From: Paulownia fortunei
Taxonomy: Eukaryota; Streptophyta; Magnoliopsida; Lamiales; Paulowniaceae
DNA length: 64,000 nt
Assembly (NCBI GenBank): GCA_019321725.1
Contig: CM033116.1
Location: forward strand, 12,232,841-12,296,840
Reading direction: 5' to 3'
The notes under the pieces are model-generated. The model was not told where the DNA came from. It worked only from the letters and a program-made list of their open reading frames with translations, and made no database searches. Positions 22,598 through 32,714 of this stretch are shown piece by piece (positions within the stretch are counted from its first letter, which is position 1; the number at the start of each line of letters is the position of its first letter). Both the position numbers and the translations under genes were made by a program.

Positions 22598-23951
22598 TGT
22601 TAGAGAAGGATGCCCACGCCTCAATTGGATTTGGTGTATTATACTCTTTTTCTTTTGTAAAGACAATCTTATTAGGAATCAAATTAATAAAAAGGCATTT
22701 TCTTTATCTTATGACTTTCATCTTTTATTTCTGCACATTAGATAAGATCCTTAGATAAAATTTAGCTACGGGGTATGGTCACGCATATGATGGAGATTAT
22801 GGAATATACCGCTAAGGCTTTGGTCTTAAATAAGTTCCAAGTCGAAAGTTTTTTAAGAAGAGACATCAAATAGCTAAATAAGACTCATACATATGATGCA
22901 TGCTCGTGAGACGAGGATGTTACATTCCATTGGCATTAGCGTAGAGACGCAAGTGCATGTATGTGGGTGCTTGTTAGAGAACAAGTACATCGAATATGGC
23001 CCGCAAGAAATTTTTAGCTTGAGGTTTTGCCTGTCGAAATAAGAATTTCTATATTGTGATAGTACACGACTAGTCCTCGGGCTTGAGGCATGATGGTAGC
23101 CTAATGTATATCCTACAACACTTTGATATATCTTCTGATTGCTTGACAATCACAAAGGGGGTATGTTGGATGTTGCACTGATGTGCATGGAGGTTTGTCA
23201 GTGGCCAACATAGAATTCGATACTTGTCTTATTAAAGAAAAGAATCTCCTGTGTTTTCATAGTTCGTGATTCAAAGACCTTGGTCAAGGTAGGATGAATC
23301 GTGATTCATCAAGAATCATTGAAACTTGAAATGGGATCACAGTTATTAAATCATTTAGGGTTTCAACTTATAATCCATGCCCTAAATTCAATGGGAGATT
23401 AGTTGTCGAAAGGATTGTATGTGTACGGTACTCGCAACTAAAATATATTTACTCGCTATATCACCTAAGACTAGTTTGTCATGATTACTTGCTAGGTGTT
23501 TTCATGGATAGTGAGATTCTTGGAATTAAGGAGTTGATTCCAAGTGGATTAATTAATTAGAATAATTATTATTCATAAGTTGCAAATATTGCAAACCGAC
23601 TACTAGCTTAGTAGTGAACCTAAAAGGGTCACACATCTTTATGAAAAGTAACATTTCTAATTTTAGAATTTATCCAATGATTGGAAATTAATTATTTAAA
23701 ACTGATTAATTAATTAATTAATTAAGGGTTCTATTTAATTTAATGGTTAAATTAAATTATTCAATTAAGTAATTGAATTATTTAATTAGACCTAATTTGA
23801 TTGGGAAACCCAATTGGAATAAATTAAATTAATCAATTGAATGGATTAAATTGGGATTGAATCAATTGGATTGATTCGTTGATTTTTTAGTATAAACCCA
23901 AAATTTTAATTTTTCGCTACGTGTACTCCTACGATTATAGCAAACCCAACA
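22598..23951 (+). repeat. Copia element B 3' LTR (1354 bp)
   Basis: TGTTAGAGAAGGATGCCC ... AGCAAACCCAACA; collinear with 10029-11373. Target duplication TATAT follows at 23952-23956. Confidence 0.9.
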
Positions 23952-23956
23952 TATAT

Positions 23957-24620
23957 CACATGTTGGACATAGATCTTGGGCATCCTATATGCCCACACCA
24001 AATGGGCTTGAACCTAATTAACAAATTAGGCCCACTCCAATTAATCCCATCAATAAATTAATTCATCACATGAATTGATTAGGCCTATTTTAGTTAATTC
24101 ATTCAATTAATTACTTAATTGGTTCCAATTGGACTCCTTAATATAATTACGTTGAATTAATTGATCACATCAATTAGCTGAATTAATTCAATAGTTGAAA
24201 TAATTCAATTTTCATTAATAGATCACTTTAATTAATTTAATCAAACAGTTGAATTAATTTTTAGAAAAGAAATGGACTTGTCCAAGTTAATATGACCCTT
24301 TTGGTTCACCAGTAAGCTAGTGGTAAGCTCGCAATTCTTGCCACTTAATTGAATAATTTATTATTTTAATTAATTAATCATTTTGAAATTAAAATATTAA
24401 TTTCAAGAACCCACATGTCAAAGGTAGTGTCTAACAATACGTTATGAAGACCTAGATATAATTGAATTAATAAACCTTTCTAATTATGAATACTATATAA
24501 GTATGATTCTTCCGTTAACTAATTTTCCAATTGAGCCAAGATTAGTGATTATTAGTCGAAATCTAATTAGCTCAATAATTATGTATCTATTATTAGTTAC
24601 TTTAGTGTAGTAGCTTGATT
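23957..24620 (-). repeat. Copia element A, 5' LTR, outer part
   Basis: Continues the LTR broken at 10028. It closely matches the 3' LTR of A at 5547-6140 (shared ACCTAATTAA(C/T)AAATTAG and TTAATCCCATCAATAAATTA blocks). It ends near 24590-24620, before the expected LTR terminus, where the LINE begins. Confidence 0.75.
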
Positions 24621-24759
24621 AAAAAAGAAAAGAAAATGACAGCCCCTGAGAATGCTCTCCCCCTCTCTCACAACTCCTAACCCTAACCCTACACGACCAC
24701 TTCCAAAACCTCAAAACCTCGCCAAAAATTAATCTTTTGCTATCATCCTCCGCTCGGCG

Positions 24760-25985
24760 ATGATGGCAGAGCATCCCACGCTCGATACAAACCATTTTAG
24801 GAAGAAGATAATCACTAATTTTGACGAAAAATCACATGGCCAACACTCTTCCTCTCGTGGGAAGAAATTCATTAAATTCCGCAGGAAGGAGAATGATATT
24901 ATGGCTACCCATTTAAGTACTCGTTAATTGGAAGATTTTCTCATGGAAGTCCAAGTATCAAGAACATCCAAATAAAGTTTGCGGCTTTGGGAATTAAAGG
25001 TGCTTTTCAAATTTTTGATTAAGCTCATGAAATGAAGATAATTTCATGCGAGTTTGAATGCGTCAAGTATTGTATTTGTAGGGTTTTTTTAATGTGGATA
25101 TTTAAATGGACCCCAGATCGATATTGATTCAAAGATTAAATCTTCCATTGTGCCATTGTGGTTAAGTTTTCCTGAGTTGCCAATACATTTGCTTTATAAG
25201 AAAGGGCTTCTAGGATTTGCGTCAATGATTGGAAAGCCTTTGAAAGTCGATGAACCGAGGCTGACAGGACTCATCCAAGCGTGGATCGAGGTGTTGAAGT
25301 TGATTTAGTTGCTGCAACTGCGTGATGATGAGATATTAATCGGCCTTGGTGATTTTGTGTTGACACGGAAAGTTATATATGAAAAGGTCCCAAAATATTG
25401 TACTCAATGTAAACATCTTGCTCATAGTATTGTGGATTGTCAAGGGGAAGATTACCATTGCCATAGGATTACGAAGGTTGCTGGTCAGTCTGAAGAGGTG
25501 AGGAAGAAAGTAGAAATCCAAAAAAGACAAGCAAGTGGTGATTGTTGACTCACCAACAATTATTCCACCGAGGACAATTTCTATTTGGGTGGAGAAAGTT
25601 CGAAGTGGTGACACAAGCAAGTCTGGTGATAAGGAGGCTGATGGTGAATTAGTTAAAATTACATAGATGAATGAGGACATTATTGATTCGGTTTTAGCTA
25701 CATTAAGTCTTAAGGCATAAATATGTTTACACCAGTATAGTGCAATAAAGATCAATTTAATTCTGTTGAACCCAGACAGTAAATGTTCAGAAATTGAGGC
25801 TAGACAGATTAATGAAGGAGATATTAATTCCAGTACTAGGGCTACAGAAGATGCCATTAATTGCCCAATTAATGAAGCTGATGTATTAGAAGAGGCATTA
25901 CAGCTAATGATAGAAAACCCTAATGTTGAAAATTTACAAGAGGAGAATACAATAGAATTGGAAGATGCCACAAAATACTGATCAT
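24760..25985 (+). pseudogene. LINE ORF1, DUF4283 and zinc-knuckle RNA-binding protein (broken)
   Basis: Start ATG at 24760 (MMAEHPTLDTNHFRKK). After a stop near 24925 the DUF4283 domain reads LIGRFSHGSPSIKNIQIKFA in another frame, and further on PLWLSFPELPIHLLYKKGLL and FASMIGKPLKVDEPRL. The zinc knuckle C-TQ-C-KHLA-H-SIVD-C sits near 25396-25440, inside the open stretch 25309-25548. An acidic, low-complexity tail runs to about 25985. Plant L1 ORF1 proteins bind element RNA. At least three frame breaks make it non-functional. Confidence 0.85.
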
Positions 25986-26125
25986 AGGAAGAATGCTTCG
26001 GATGGTGAAATGGAAATTAATGCTAATGTGCAAGCAAAAAAGAAAAAAATAAAGTACAATTAAAAATCCTGTTTTGCAAAAGTCACTCGTTCAACTTCAG
26101 ATTTATCGTACTCTCTAAATTCCCA

Positions 26126-26410
26126 ATGAAGTGCTTGATGTGGAATATCAAAAGCAGAGGTAATGACAATTGTCAAAGGAAACTTCAACTTTTTTGTTGC
26201 AAAAAGAAACCAAAGATTGTTGCAGTTTTGAAGCCTAAAATCCATTTAGATGCTTGAGGTATGTCACGAAAATTGGCTCACTAAAGTTATTTCTAATGTC
26301 TCTGCAAAATATGGTTGATGTGGAAGGATGACCTTTGTGAGAATTGGTATGGATCGTGAGCAATTTCGAGACATCCAAATTCAATCTAGTCTTCTGCTGA
26401 GAGAGGTTTA
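26126..26410 (+). pseudogene. LINE ORF2, N-terminal endonuclease part 1
   Basis: ATG at 26126 gives MKCLMWNIKSRGNDNCQRKL then KKPKIVAVLKPKI, the start of the apurinic-type endonuclease of plant L1 ORF2 (a WNxRG motif with the catalytic asparagine). A stop follows at about 26247; later pieces such as REQFRDIQIQSSLLLREVY are in another frame. The text breaks off at the gypsy insertion and continues at 35009. Confidence 0.8.
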
Positions 26411-28028
26411 TGTAACATCCCTTAATTTAACTGTAGAGTCTAAACAAGCTGATACAGTTAAATCAATAAATGTTAATTTTTCATCATTACTAGAGTTATG
26501 GTTTTTAATAAAAGTTTCCATTTTTAACTATAAGAGAAAGAACTTGAATTGTTTTAAACACACCATATACATATATCAAAACTGAATACATTTGTTTACA
26601 AAACCATAACAGAGTGACTTATTTAAAAACAAAACAGAGTTTTCAAAATAAACTACAAAACAGGTCGAAGCATGGCATATGAACAAATCTCTGTCCGACC
26701 GCTCTAGAGACTCAGTCAACCTCTAAACCTGTACATTTCCACCTGCATCACATGAATCTAATGAGCTAAAGGCTCAGTAAGATGAAACTGATGCAATAAC
26801 AAATAACATATATGCACATCTCATAAATCATTAAATACAATATTCTATTTAATAACTTTCATTCATAAATCATTCTTTAAAGCCCTTGAAGTGTGGTGCC
26901 GAACTAATAGCGATAGACCATGATTTTTTGGAATCTATTCATAATGATTGGCCAATAAGAGAACTAATACGAGATTTTCATACTTGGTCTTTCAACCTCA
27001 GGTATTAGCCGTATTCCATCTCATTCATTGTGGCTTTCCTATACCGATTTTTCAACCTCAAGTATTTGCTACCATTTGTTGGATCCGCCGGTCCCTCCCG
27101 CTTCCCTTATCTACTCGACTATCAATCAAGTACCATACTTTTTTTTTAAAATCTCATTATATTCTTAATAGTGTCATGCTTCATGAACCATAAATGTATC
27201 AAACATTACATCATTTTAACAAATAATAACAATCACATTAAAATATGAACAACATTATATGATTCTTGTGATACAACAAATGAAAGTTTCAACTTACCTT
27301 AAGTCCACTTTGTGGCAAGTGAAAAGACCAATCTCTTTGAAAGATAGGATGTGTTGAAGGCCTAACATAATCAAATCCTTAGGAGAATAAGGGCTGGTTA
27401 TTTTTGAGGTGCTTCCACAAGAAATATGGATAAAAATGATTTCTTTGACCTTTCAAAAAGAGGTAAGTGGAGGGTGATGATTGGTTGCATCATGCTTGGT
27501 GTCTTCTCATGCCAAAAGCCACATTCATAGGCTAAGGAGATGACATAAATTGATGCTTTGGTGTTATAATCAAGTGCAATGAGGTTTAGAATGATTTTAT
27601 GCAACCTAGTCAACCAACCAATCAAATTGCAACATTTTGCATACTTTTAGTTCTTAGCCAAATATAACATATTTTAAGTAAATATTTAGACAATTAATCA
27701 CTTTAGCATATAACTAGTATGGAGCAATACAAATAATTTATTTCATGGCCATTCAACATATCAATCTTCCTTAATCGAGATACCAAGTTTTTCACTGCGA
27801 AAAGGGCACTTAAGGAATATGTTAAATCAAGAAATGAAAGTTTGATCTCATATTTCATATACTAATGCATGTTAAAGTATAATTGAAGCATATAATAACA
27901 ATTATTCATGTTCGTGCAATCATGCTATTTGTATGTCATAATTCGATAATGCACATTGATTAGATGTATATTCATGCAAAATGCTTATTATTGGCTATGT
28001 AGGAGAGAATTGAGAATTGGGCATTACA
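26411..28028 (-). repeat. Tekay-like element 3' LTR (1618 bp, internal deletion)
   Basis: Collinear with the right LTR except that 33683 to about 34370 has no counterpart; the junction is near 27379 at AAATCC|TTAGGAG. In a 190-base block around 26660-26850 I count five differences from the other LTR, nearly all transitions. Confidence 0.92.
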
Positions 28029-28029
28029 A

Positions 28030-28500
28030 TGCTTCATTCCTTATAAAAATTTCATTCTTGAAATTTGACGTACCAAATAATTCTGGATACTTGCTCTGCA
28101 TTTCTTCTTCTTTTTCCCATGTGGCCTCTTCTACAAAATGATTCCTGCATAATACTTTAACAAGTCAAATCTTTTTTGTTCTCAACTCTTTTTCCTTCTA
28201 ATCGAGAATTTGCACTGGTTTCTCTTCATAGGCTAAATCATGAGTCAATTCCAACAGTTCAAAACTCAACAAATGAGAAGGGTTTGAAATGTACTTTCTC
28301 AACATAGACACATGGAAAACATTGTGAATAGTAGATAATGATGGAGGTAAGGCCACTCTATAAGCTTTATCATCAACTCTTTCGAGAATCTCGAATGGGC
28401 CGACATACCTTGGGCTGAGTTTTCCTTTCTTTCCAAATCTCATAACACCTTTCATGGGAGCTACTTTTAAGAACACATGATCCCCAATAACAAATTTTAG
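28030..28500 (-). pseudogene. Integrase C terminus: GPY/F module and chromodomain remnant
   Basis: Open stretch 28198-28476 reads MRFGKKGKLSPRYVGPFEIL and STIHNVFHVSMLRKYISNPS, the GPY/F module of gypsy integrases. A TAG follows LD at 28198-28200; in the next 150 bases KVLCRNHFVEEATWEKEEEM continues in frame, the short aromatic-rich tail typical of Tekay-type chromodomains, which is thought to steer integration to heterochromatin. A second stop lies between. The block ends at the 3' LTR. Confidence 0.85.
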
Positions 28501-28589
28501 ATCTTTTCTCTATTTATCAGCATAATTTTTTTGTCTACTCTGCGCAATCTTCATTCTCTCTCGTATCTTCTCCACTACCTTAGCGGTAT

Positions 28590-29445
28590 GTTGAACTATT
28601 TCTGGACTAAGCAGGCTTCGTTCTCCAACTTCATCCAATGAACTGAAGATCTACATTTTCTTTCATACAATGGTTCATAAGGCTCCATTCCAAATGTTGA
28701 TTGGTAGCTATTATTATAAGTAAACTCCACTAATGGAAGCTTTTCATCCCAACTCCCTTGAAAATCTAGCACACAAGCTCTTAACATATCCTCTAATATC
28801 TGAATAACACTTTCTGATTGCCTGTCACTTTATGGATGAAATGCTGTACTGAATGCAAGTTTCGTTCCCATGGCACTGTGTAAGCTCTTCCAAAATATAG
28901 ATGTAAACTTACGATCTCTGTCAGACACTATTGAAACTAGCACCCCATGTAACCTGACTATCTCTTTAATATATTGTTGAGCATACTGGTCCATATTGTA
29001 TGTGGATTTCACTAGAAGAAAATGAGTTGATTTAGTTAATTTATCAACAATCACCTATATGGAATTATACCCTTTTTGTGTTCTAGGTAATCCAAGCACA
29101 AAATCCATTATAATGTGCTCCCATTTCCACTCTGGAATCAACAAAAGCTTCAACAACCCTGATGGTCTTTGATGTTCAATCTTAACTTGTTGATAAGTTA
29201 GACATTCAGCCATAAATTTTGCTATATCTCTCTTTATTTTAGGCCACCAATAATGTTGTTGTAAGTCCTTATACATTTTTGTGCTACCTGGGTGTACTGA
29301 GTAAGGAGTAATATGACTTTTTTCTAAAATATCTCCTTTCATGGCCTTGTTAAACGGCACACATAGTCTCCCTTTATATCGAATAATCCCATCATCAGTA
29401 ATAGAGAAGTCTGGCCTCTTTCCAGCCTCAATCATTCTTTTCAAT
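28590..29445 (-). pseudogene. Tekay-like element integrase (zinc-binding and core)
   Basis: The open stretch 29055-29444 carries the zinc-binding part (HPGSTKMYKDLQQHYWWPKI and FMAECLTYQQVKIEHQRP) and the start of the core (HIIMDFVLGLPRTQKG, first catalytic Asp). The last zinc cysteine is tyrosine (CLTY). 28830-29054 reads VSIVSDRDRKFTSIFWKSLH with the second Asp. Stops near 29054 and 28829 break the core. 28596-28787 is the following LVEFTYNNSYQSTFGMEPYE segment. Confidence 0.88.
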
Positions 29446-29464
29446 CTACATAAATGCGTGTCTT

Positions 29465-29960
29465 CCTTTTAACCTTCTCTAATTCTATCTTGAAGTGTAG
29501 GTCTCAACACTAAAGCTGACAACAAACACTTTTTCCATTTAGGTACAATTTCAAGCTTTAATCTCTGCAAATCTAGTAATATTGACTTTTGTATAACAAA
29601 AAGAGAAGACATGGATTTTCTGCTCAATGCATCTGCAACCACATTCGCTGTACCAGGATGATAGTTGATCACACAATCATAATCTTTCACAAGTTCTAAC
29701 CATCTTATTTATCTCATATTCAACTCTTTTTGGGTAAAAAAGTACTTCAAACTCTTATGATCTGTGTATATCTCACACTTCTTACCATACAAATAATGTT
29801 TCCAAATTTTCATGGCAAAAACCACAACAGCAAGTTCCAAATCATGGGTTAGATAATTCTTTTCATATTCCTTCAATTGCCTTGAAGCATAGGCAATAAC
29901 CTTCCCATTTTGCATCAAAATAGAACCTAAACCATTTTTTGAAGCATCGCTATACACCAC
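29465..29960 (-). pseudogene. Tekay-like element ribonuclease H
   Basis: Reads [40 protein letters not shown], and [20 protein letters not shown], so the three acidic residues (SDAS, DLELA, YTDH) are present, followed after a stop near 29709 by [17 protein letters not shown]. It is the best preserved enzymatic domain of this element, but it is separated from the reverse transcriptase by a frameshift around 29930-29960. Confidence 0.88.
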
Positions 29961-30870
29961 GAATCCACCAATTCCAGTTGGAATGGTAAGAACAGGAGCT
30001 GTTTTAGTTCTTCAAAACTTCTTTCACAAGCATTGGTCCACAAGAACTTCACATTCTTTCTTGTTAACATTGTCATTGGAGTTGCTATCTTTGAAAACCC
30101 CTGAATAAATCGTCGATAGTACCCTGCTAATCCTAAAAAACTCTTTACTTCTGATACATTTGTTGGTATTGGCCACTTAATGACAGTTTTTACCTTGCTC
30201 GGATCAACAAAAATACCATCCTTTGATACTACATGACCTAGGAATACCACTTGTTCAAGCCAAAACTCACACTTCTTGAATCTACCTTGCTCAGATCAAC
30301 AAAAATACCATCCTTTGATACTACATAACCTAGGAATACCACTTGTTCAAGCCAAAACTCACACTTCTTGAATTTAGTATACAACTATTTTTCTTTAAGA
30401 ACTTGCAGAACAATCTTCAAATGTTCCTTGTGCTCTTTGTTATCACGTGAATAAATTAGGATGTTATCAATAAACACAATCACAAATTTATCGAGATATT
30501 GCTTGAACAGTCATTAGATCCATAAAAGCTGTAGGGGCATTGGTTAAACCAAAAGGCATCACTAGAAATTCATAATGTCCATACCTTGTTCGAAATGCAG
30601 TCTTTGGTATGTCTTCTTCCTTGATCTTTAATTGATGATACCCATAGCGCAAATCAATCTTAGAAAATATAGATGCTCCCTACAATTGATCAAACAAATC
30701 ATCTATTCTTGGGAGTGGATACTTATTCTTGACTGTTATTTTATTCAACTCTCTATAATCAATGCACAACCGCAATGTACCATCCTTCTTTTTCACAAAC
30801 AACACAGGTGCTCCACAAGGAGAATAACTAGGGCAAATAAAATCCTTATCAAGCAATTCTTGCAATTGAA
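29927..30870 (-). pseudogene. Tekay-like element reverse transcriptase (FIDD changed to FIDN, 92-bp duplication)
   Basis: 30680-30865 reads [20 protein letters not shown] and [20 protein letters not shown]. The palm motif at 30463-30474 is FIDN instead of FIDD, with AAC in place of GAC. A 92-base direct duplication (30192-30283 and 30284-30375) repeats the [20 protein letters not shown] segment and shifts the frame. 29927-30250 is the thumb with [20 protein letters not shown]. Several stops occur. The enzyme is inactive on three independent counts. Confidence 0.9.
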
Positions 30871-30962
30871 CTTAACTCTTTCAATTCTATTGGTTCCATT
30901 CGATATGGTGCTTTAGAAATAGCAGTAGTTCCTGGCATAACATCATTCACAAATTCGATCTC

Positions 30963-31510
30963 TCAATTTGGTGGTAGTCCTGATAAATTATCTAGAAATA
31001 TCTCAAGAAATTCTTGAACCACATCTATATTTTCTAGCTTCAATTGTGCTTCAACTGAGGTGTCCAAAACACTTGCCAAATATCCAATACAACCTTTGTT
31101 CAATATCTTTTGAGCTTTCAAAGCAGATATAATTGGTAAGGACCGTGAGAATGAGATACCATTAAACATAAACTGTTCTTCCTCGGGTGGCTGAAAAATC
31201 ACAATCTTCTTGTTACAATCAATTGTTGCATGATATTTGGTAAGCCAATCCATACCCAGAATAACCTTAAAATTTGGCATTGGTAAAACAACAAGATCTG
31301 CATAGAGAGTCCTATCACTAATCTGAATAGAACAAGCCCTTAACATTTGGTTGGAATCCATTTCTTCCCCAGATGAAACAGTCACACTGTACCTTACTTT
31401 TAATAAATCTGGTGTAATGCCCAATTTTCATAAATGCACATGATGCAAATGAATGCGTAGATCTAGAATCTATCAATACAATTGCAGGTATCCAGAAATT
31501 AAATAGTACC
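30963..31510 (-). pseudogene. Tekay-like element aspartic protease
   Basis: The open stretch 30963-31424 has VILGMDWLTKYHATIDCNKK, the retroviral-type protease flap and C-terminal region (RVP_2 type), running into the linker VVQEFLEIFLDNLSGLPPN before reverse transcriptase. The active site lies just upstream near 31455-31480 and reads VLIDSRSTHSF, so Asp-Ser-Gly has become Asp-Ser-Arg. A frame break separates it from the rest. Confidence 0.85.
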
Positions 31511-31539
31511 TGTGACTACGAAAGTATCTGCATCGGCTT

Positions 31540-32480
31540 ATTCTTGTGTCATTGCATACACTCTTCCCTGAACTTTCCCCTGCACTGTTGGGCAATCCTT
31601 TGCTATATGTCCAGGCTTTTTACACTTCATTCCCCAAAATGATTCTTCCCACACTTTGCACATTTAGGCCTTTCAACTGTAGTAGAAGTCTGCCCAACTC
31701 TAGGACGCTTTTCATTCCTTTGGTTTGATTTTTGCTCTTCTTTCTTCCACTGGTTCGAATTTCTAGGAGTGAATACTTACTTCTTTTGTTGATGGAATTT
31801 CTCAATCTCTTTCTCATCTAAGTCAGCCATCAAAACCTTGTCCACCAGTTCTCTAAACTCTATTACTGAAGATACTCTCACATCTCTTCTAATTTCAGGA
31901 TTAAGGCCCTTAAGAATTGATCCATCTTCTCATTGTTGTCTCTGGCGATGTATGGCACGTACTTGCAACCCTGTTCAAATTTTCTCACCTAATCACATAC
32001 AGACATCCCTCCTTGTTTTAACTCCAAAAATTTGTTTACTTTGAGTGACCTAGCATTTCTAGTGAAATACTTATCATAAAATATTATTTTAAACCTCTCC
32101 CAAGTTAGTTCTTCCATATTCATTGCAAGTTTAGCTCCTTCCCACTAGGTTCTAGCATCCTTCTTCAACAAGAAGATTGCATAGAGTACATTCTCAGCAT
32201 CATCAATTCTCATGTAGTTAAAGATAGTATCTAATGATTTAACCCATTCCTGTGCAACCATAGGAACAGACCCACCGGTAAAATCAATAGGTTCCATCTT
32301 TCTAAACTTCTCATATACAGTCTGTGAAGGATCCTATCGAGCTTGTGGTGGAGGAAGTCATTGATTCTGTTCTTGGATTCTTTGTTGCATATCTAGCAAT
32401 TGTTGTATTTATTCACCATGCATTTTAGTTTGTTGTTGAATGAGATCAGTCAAATTGTCCACCACACTATGAACCCTCAT
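31540..32480 (-). pseudogene. Tekay-like element gag
   Basis: Minus-strand pieces across frames: [72 protein letters not shown] and the zinc knuckle region ERPKCAKCGKNHFGE followed by a stop at 31631-31633, just before the last knuckle cysteine. This is the standard chromovirus gag order. At least five stops or shifts are present. Confidence 0.85.
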
Positions 32481-32695
32481 GATCATCCATTGTCTTCTTT
32501 TTTGGTATCATGACCTGATATGCATTACCCAATCTCATTCTATTCATTAGCCAATAATAAATGCATAATCATGACAGTAACATGGAATAAAATATAATAA
32601 AATAAACATAAAAGCAAATAAATAAGTAGTTGACCGAGCTTCCCAGCCACGATGTGTTCATATGCCTTCTTTTGTCTACAGGAATGACAAAACCT

Positions 32696-32712
32696 CCGTT
32701 CTGATACCACAA
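32696..32712 (-). other. Primer-binding site of the Tekay-like element
   Basis: Minus-strand TTTGTGGTATCAGAACGG next to the LTR end contains TGGTATCAGAACGG, complementary to the initiator tRNA-Met 3' end with little change. Confidence 0.85.
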
Positions 32713-32714
32713 AC

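Larger units (their letters stand above)
10029..23951 (+). mobile_element. Copia element B, 13.9 kb including nested elements
   Basis: Two direct LTRs (10029-11373 and 22598-23951), both TGTTAGAG...CCCAACA, are flanked by a perfect 5-base duplication TATAT. A primer site, leader, a terminal RNase H piece and a purine tract are in the right places. The interior is swollen by element C, solo LTR D, element E, a gypsy LTR-like fragment and a BAHD gene fragment. Most of gag and pol is missing. By eye the LTR pair differs at roughly one base in seven over the first 150 bases, so the insertion is old. Confidence 0.9.
24640..26410 (+). mobile_element. L1-type LINE, 5' part (continues at 35004)
   Basis: A 5' untranslated stretch with a telomere-like CCTAACCCTAACCCTA box at 24676-24691, then ORF1 with a CCHC zinc knuckle and the start of an ORF2 endonuclease. 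The element is interrupted at 26410 by the Tekay-like gypsy insertion and resumes at 35004 in the same reading direction. Confidence 0.85.

Noticed and set aside
25336..25971. Minus-strand open stretch of 211 codons
   Set aside because: It is the complement of the LINE ORF1 tail. The plus strand has the DUF4283 and zinc-knuckle features; the minus translation is low-complexity and matches nothing.
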